Shown: positions 6,219-6,338 of the stretch, in pieces
How positions within the stretch are numbered: the stretch's first letter is position 1
Layout of the letters: the number at the start of each line of letters is the position of its first letter
Assembly (NCBI GenBank): GCA_009843725.1
Contig: VYCX01000141.1
Location: 1 to 6,338 of the forward strand
Direction of reading: 5' to 3'
Source: Boseongicola sp. SB0675_bin_26
GTDB taxonomy: Bacteria > Pseudomonadota > Alphaproteobacteria > Rhodobacterales > Rhodobacteraceae
Length of the DNA stretch: 6,338 bases
Made by a program: the position numbers and the translations under genes
Notes under the pieces: model-generated
Told to the model about the DNA's origin: nothing
What the model saw: the letters and a program-made list of their open reading frames with translations, nothing else
The model's database searches: none

Positions 6219-6338
6219 TCGCTATCCGGAACCGCGGTTTGGTCCCGGAGTCCTTGACGCTGGGGGCGAGTGCGCCACACTTGGTTCATTCCGCAACGAG
6301 CGCAACATCGTCGCCCGTCGCCCGAAAACGGCCCAAGT
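6219..6338. other. Right-hand flank, no supportable gene
   Basis: The 120 bases after the VOC gene hold a perfect 10-base palindrome AACCGCGGTT (6230-6239) within an imperfect CCGG-flanked inverted repeat (6226-6248), with no T tract. On the minus strand a frame is open from the window edge to a TGA at 6286-6288, encoding a tail ending GDDVALVAE. This could be the C-terminus of a convergent gene, but 16 codons are too few to tell. Confidence 0.3.

Noticed and set aside
6226..6248. Inverted repeat after the VOC gene as an intrinsic terminator
   Set aside because: The stem is short and mismatched, and no T run follows on either strand.

Overview
The window looks like ordinary chromosome from an alphaproteobacterium with moderately high GC. 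The main taxonomic clue is the Lon N-terminus, whose ending (AIQKELGDGED) and general sequence resemble alphaproteobacterial Lon. The order cannot be fixed from the sequence alone. No mobile element, CRISPR array, tRNA or rRNA gene was found.

Layout. Minus strand, left side: the N-terminal 244 residues of the ATP-dependent protease Lon (1-732, running off the left edge), and behind it a seven-helix Bax inhibitor-1/YccA-type membrane protein (995-1735). A good rho-independent terminator (941-976) separates them, so each needs its own promoter. Upstream of each is a candidate promoter of the same form: AGGTTGAA, 16 bases, then a CC-led AT-rich -10. This resembles heat-shock (RpoH/sigma-32) promoters. 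Plus strand: after about 600 bases with no convincing gene come a PiT-family phosphate permease (2374-3648) and a GPP34 (GOLPH3/Vps74-like) domain protein (3648-4289). Their stop and start codons overlap, so they are almost certainly translated together. About 500 bases without a recognisable gene follow, then a HisN-type histidinol-phosphatase of the inositol monophosphatase superfamily (4787-5578), a hairpin-rich gap, and a small VOC/glyoxalase-fold protein (5835-6218). The last 120 bases hold no supportable gene.

How the genes work together. Lon and BI-1/YccA both fit protein and membrane quality control and may share stress regulation. PiT and GPP34 form a two-gene unit, which is the most interesting feature here: a bacterial relative of a Golgi phosphoinositide-binding protein is tied to a phosphate transporter, where PhoU-like (DUF47) partners are the familiar arrangement. 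HisN and the VOC protein look like independent housekeeping or accessory genes.
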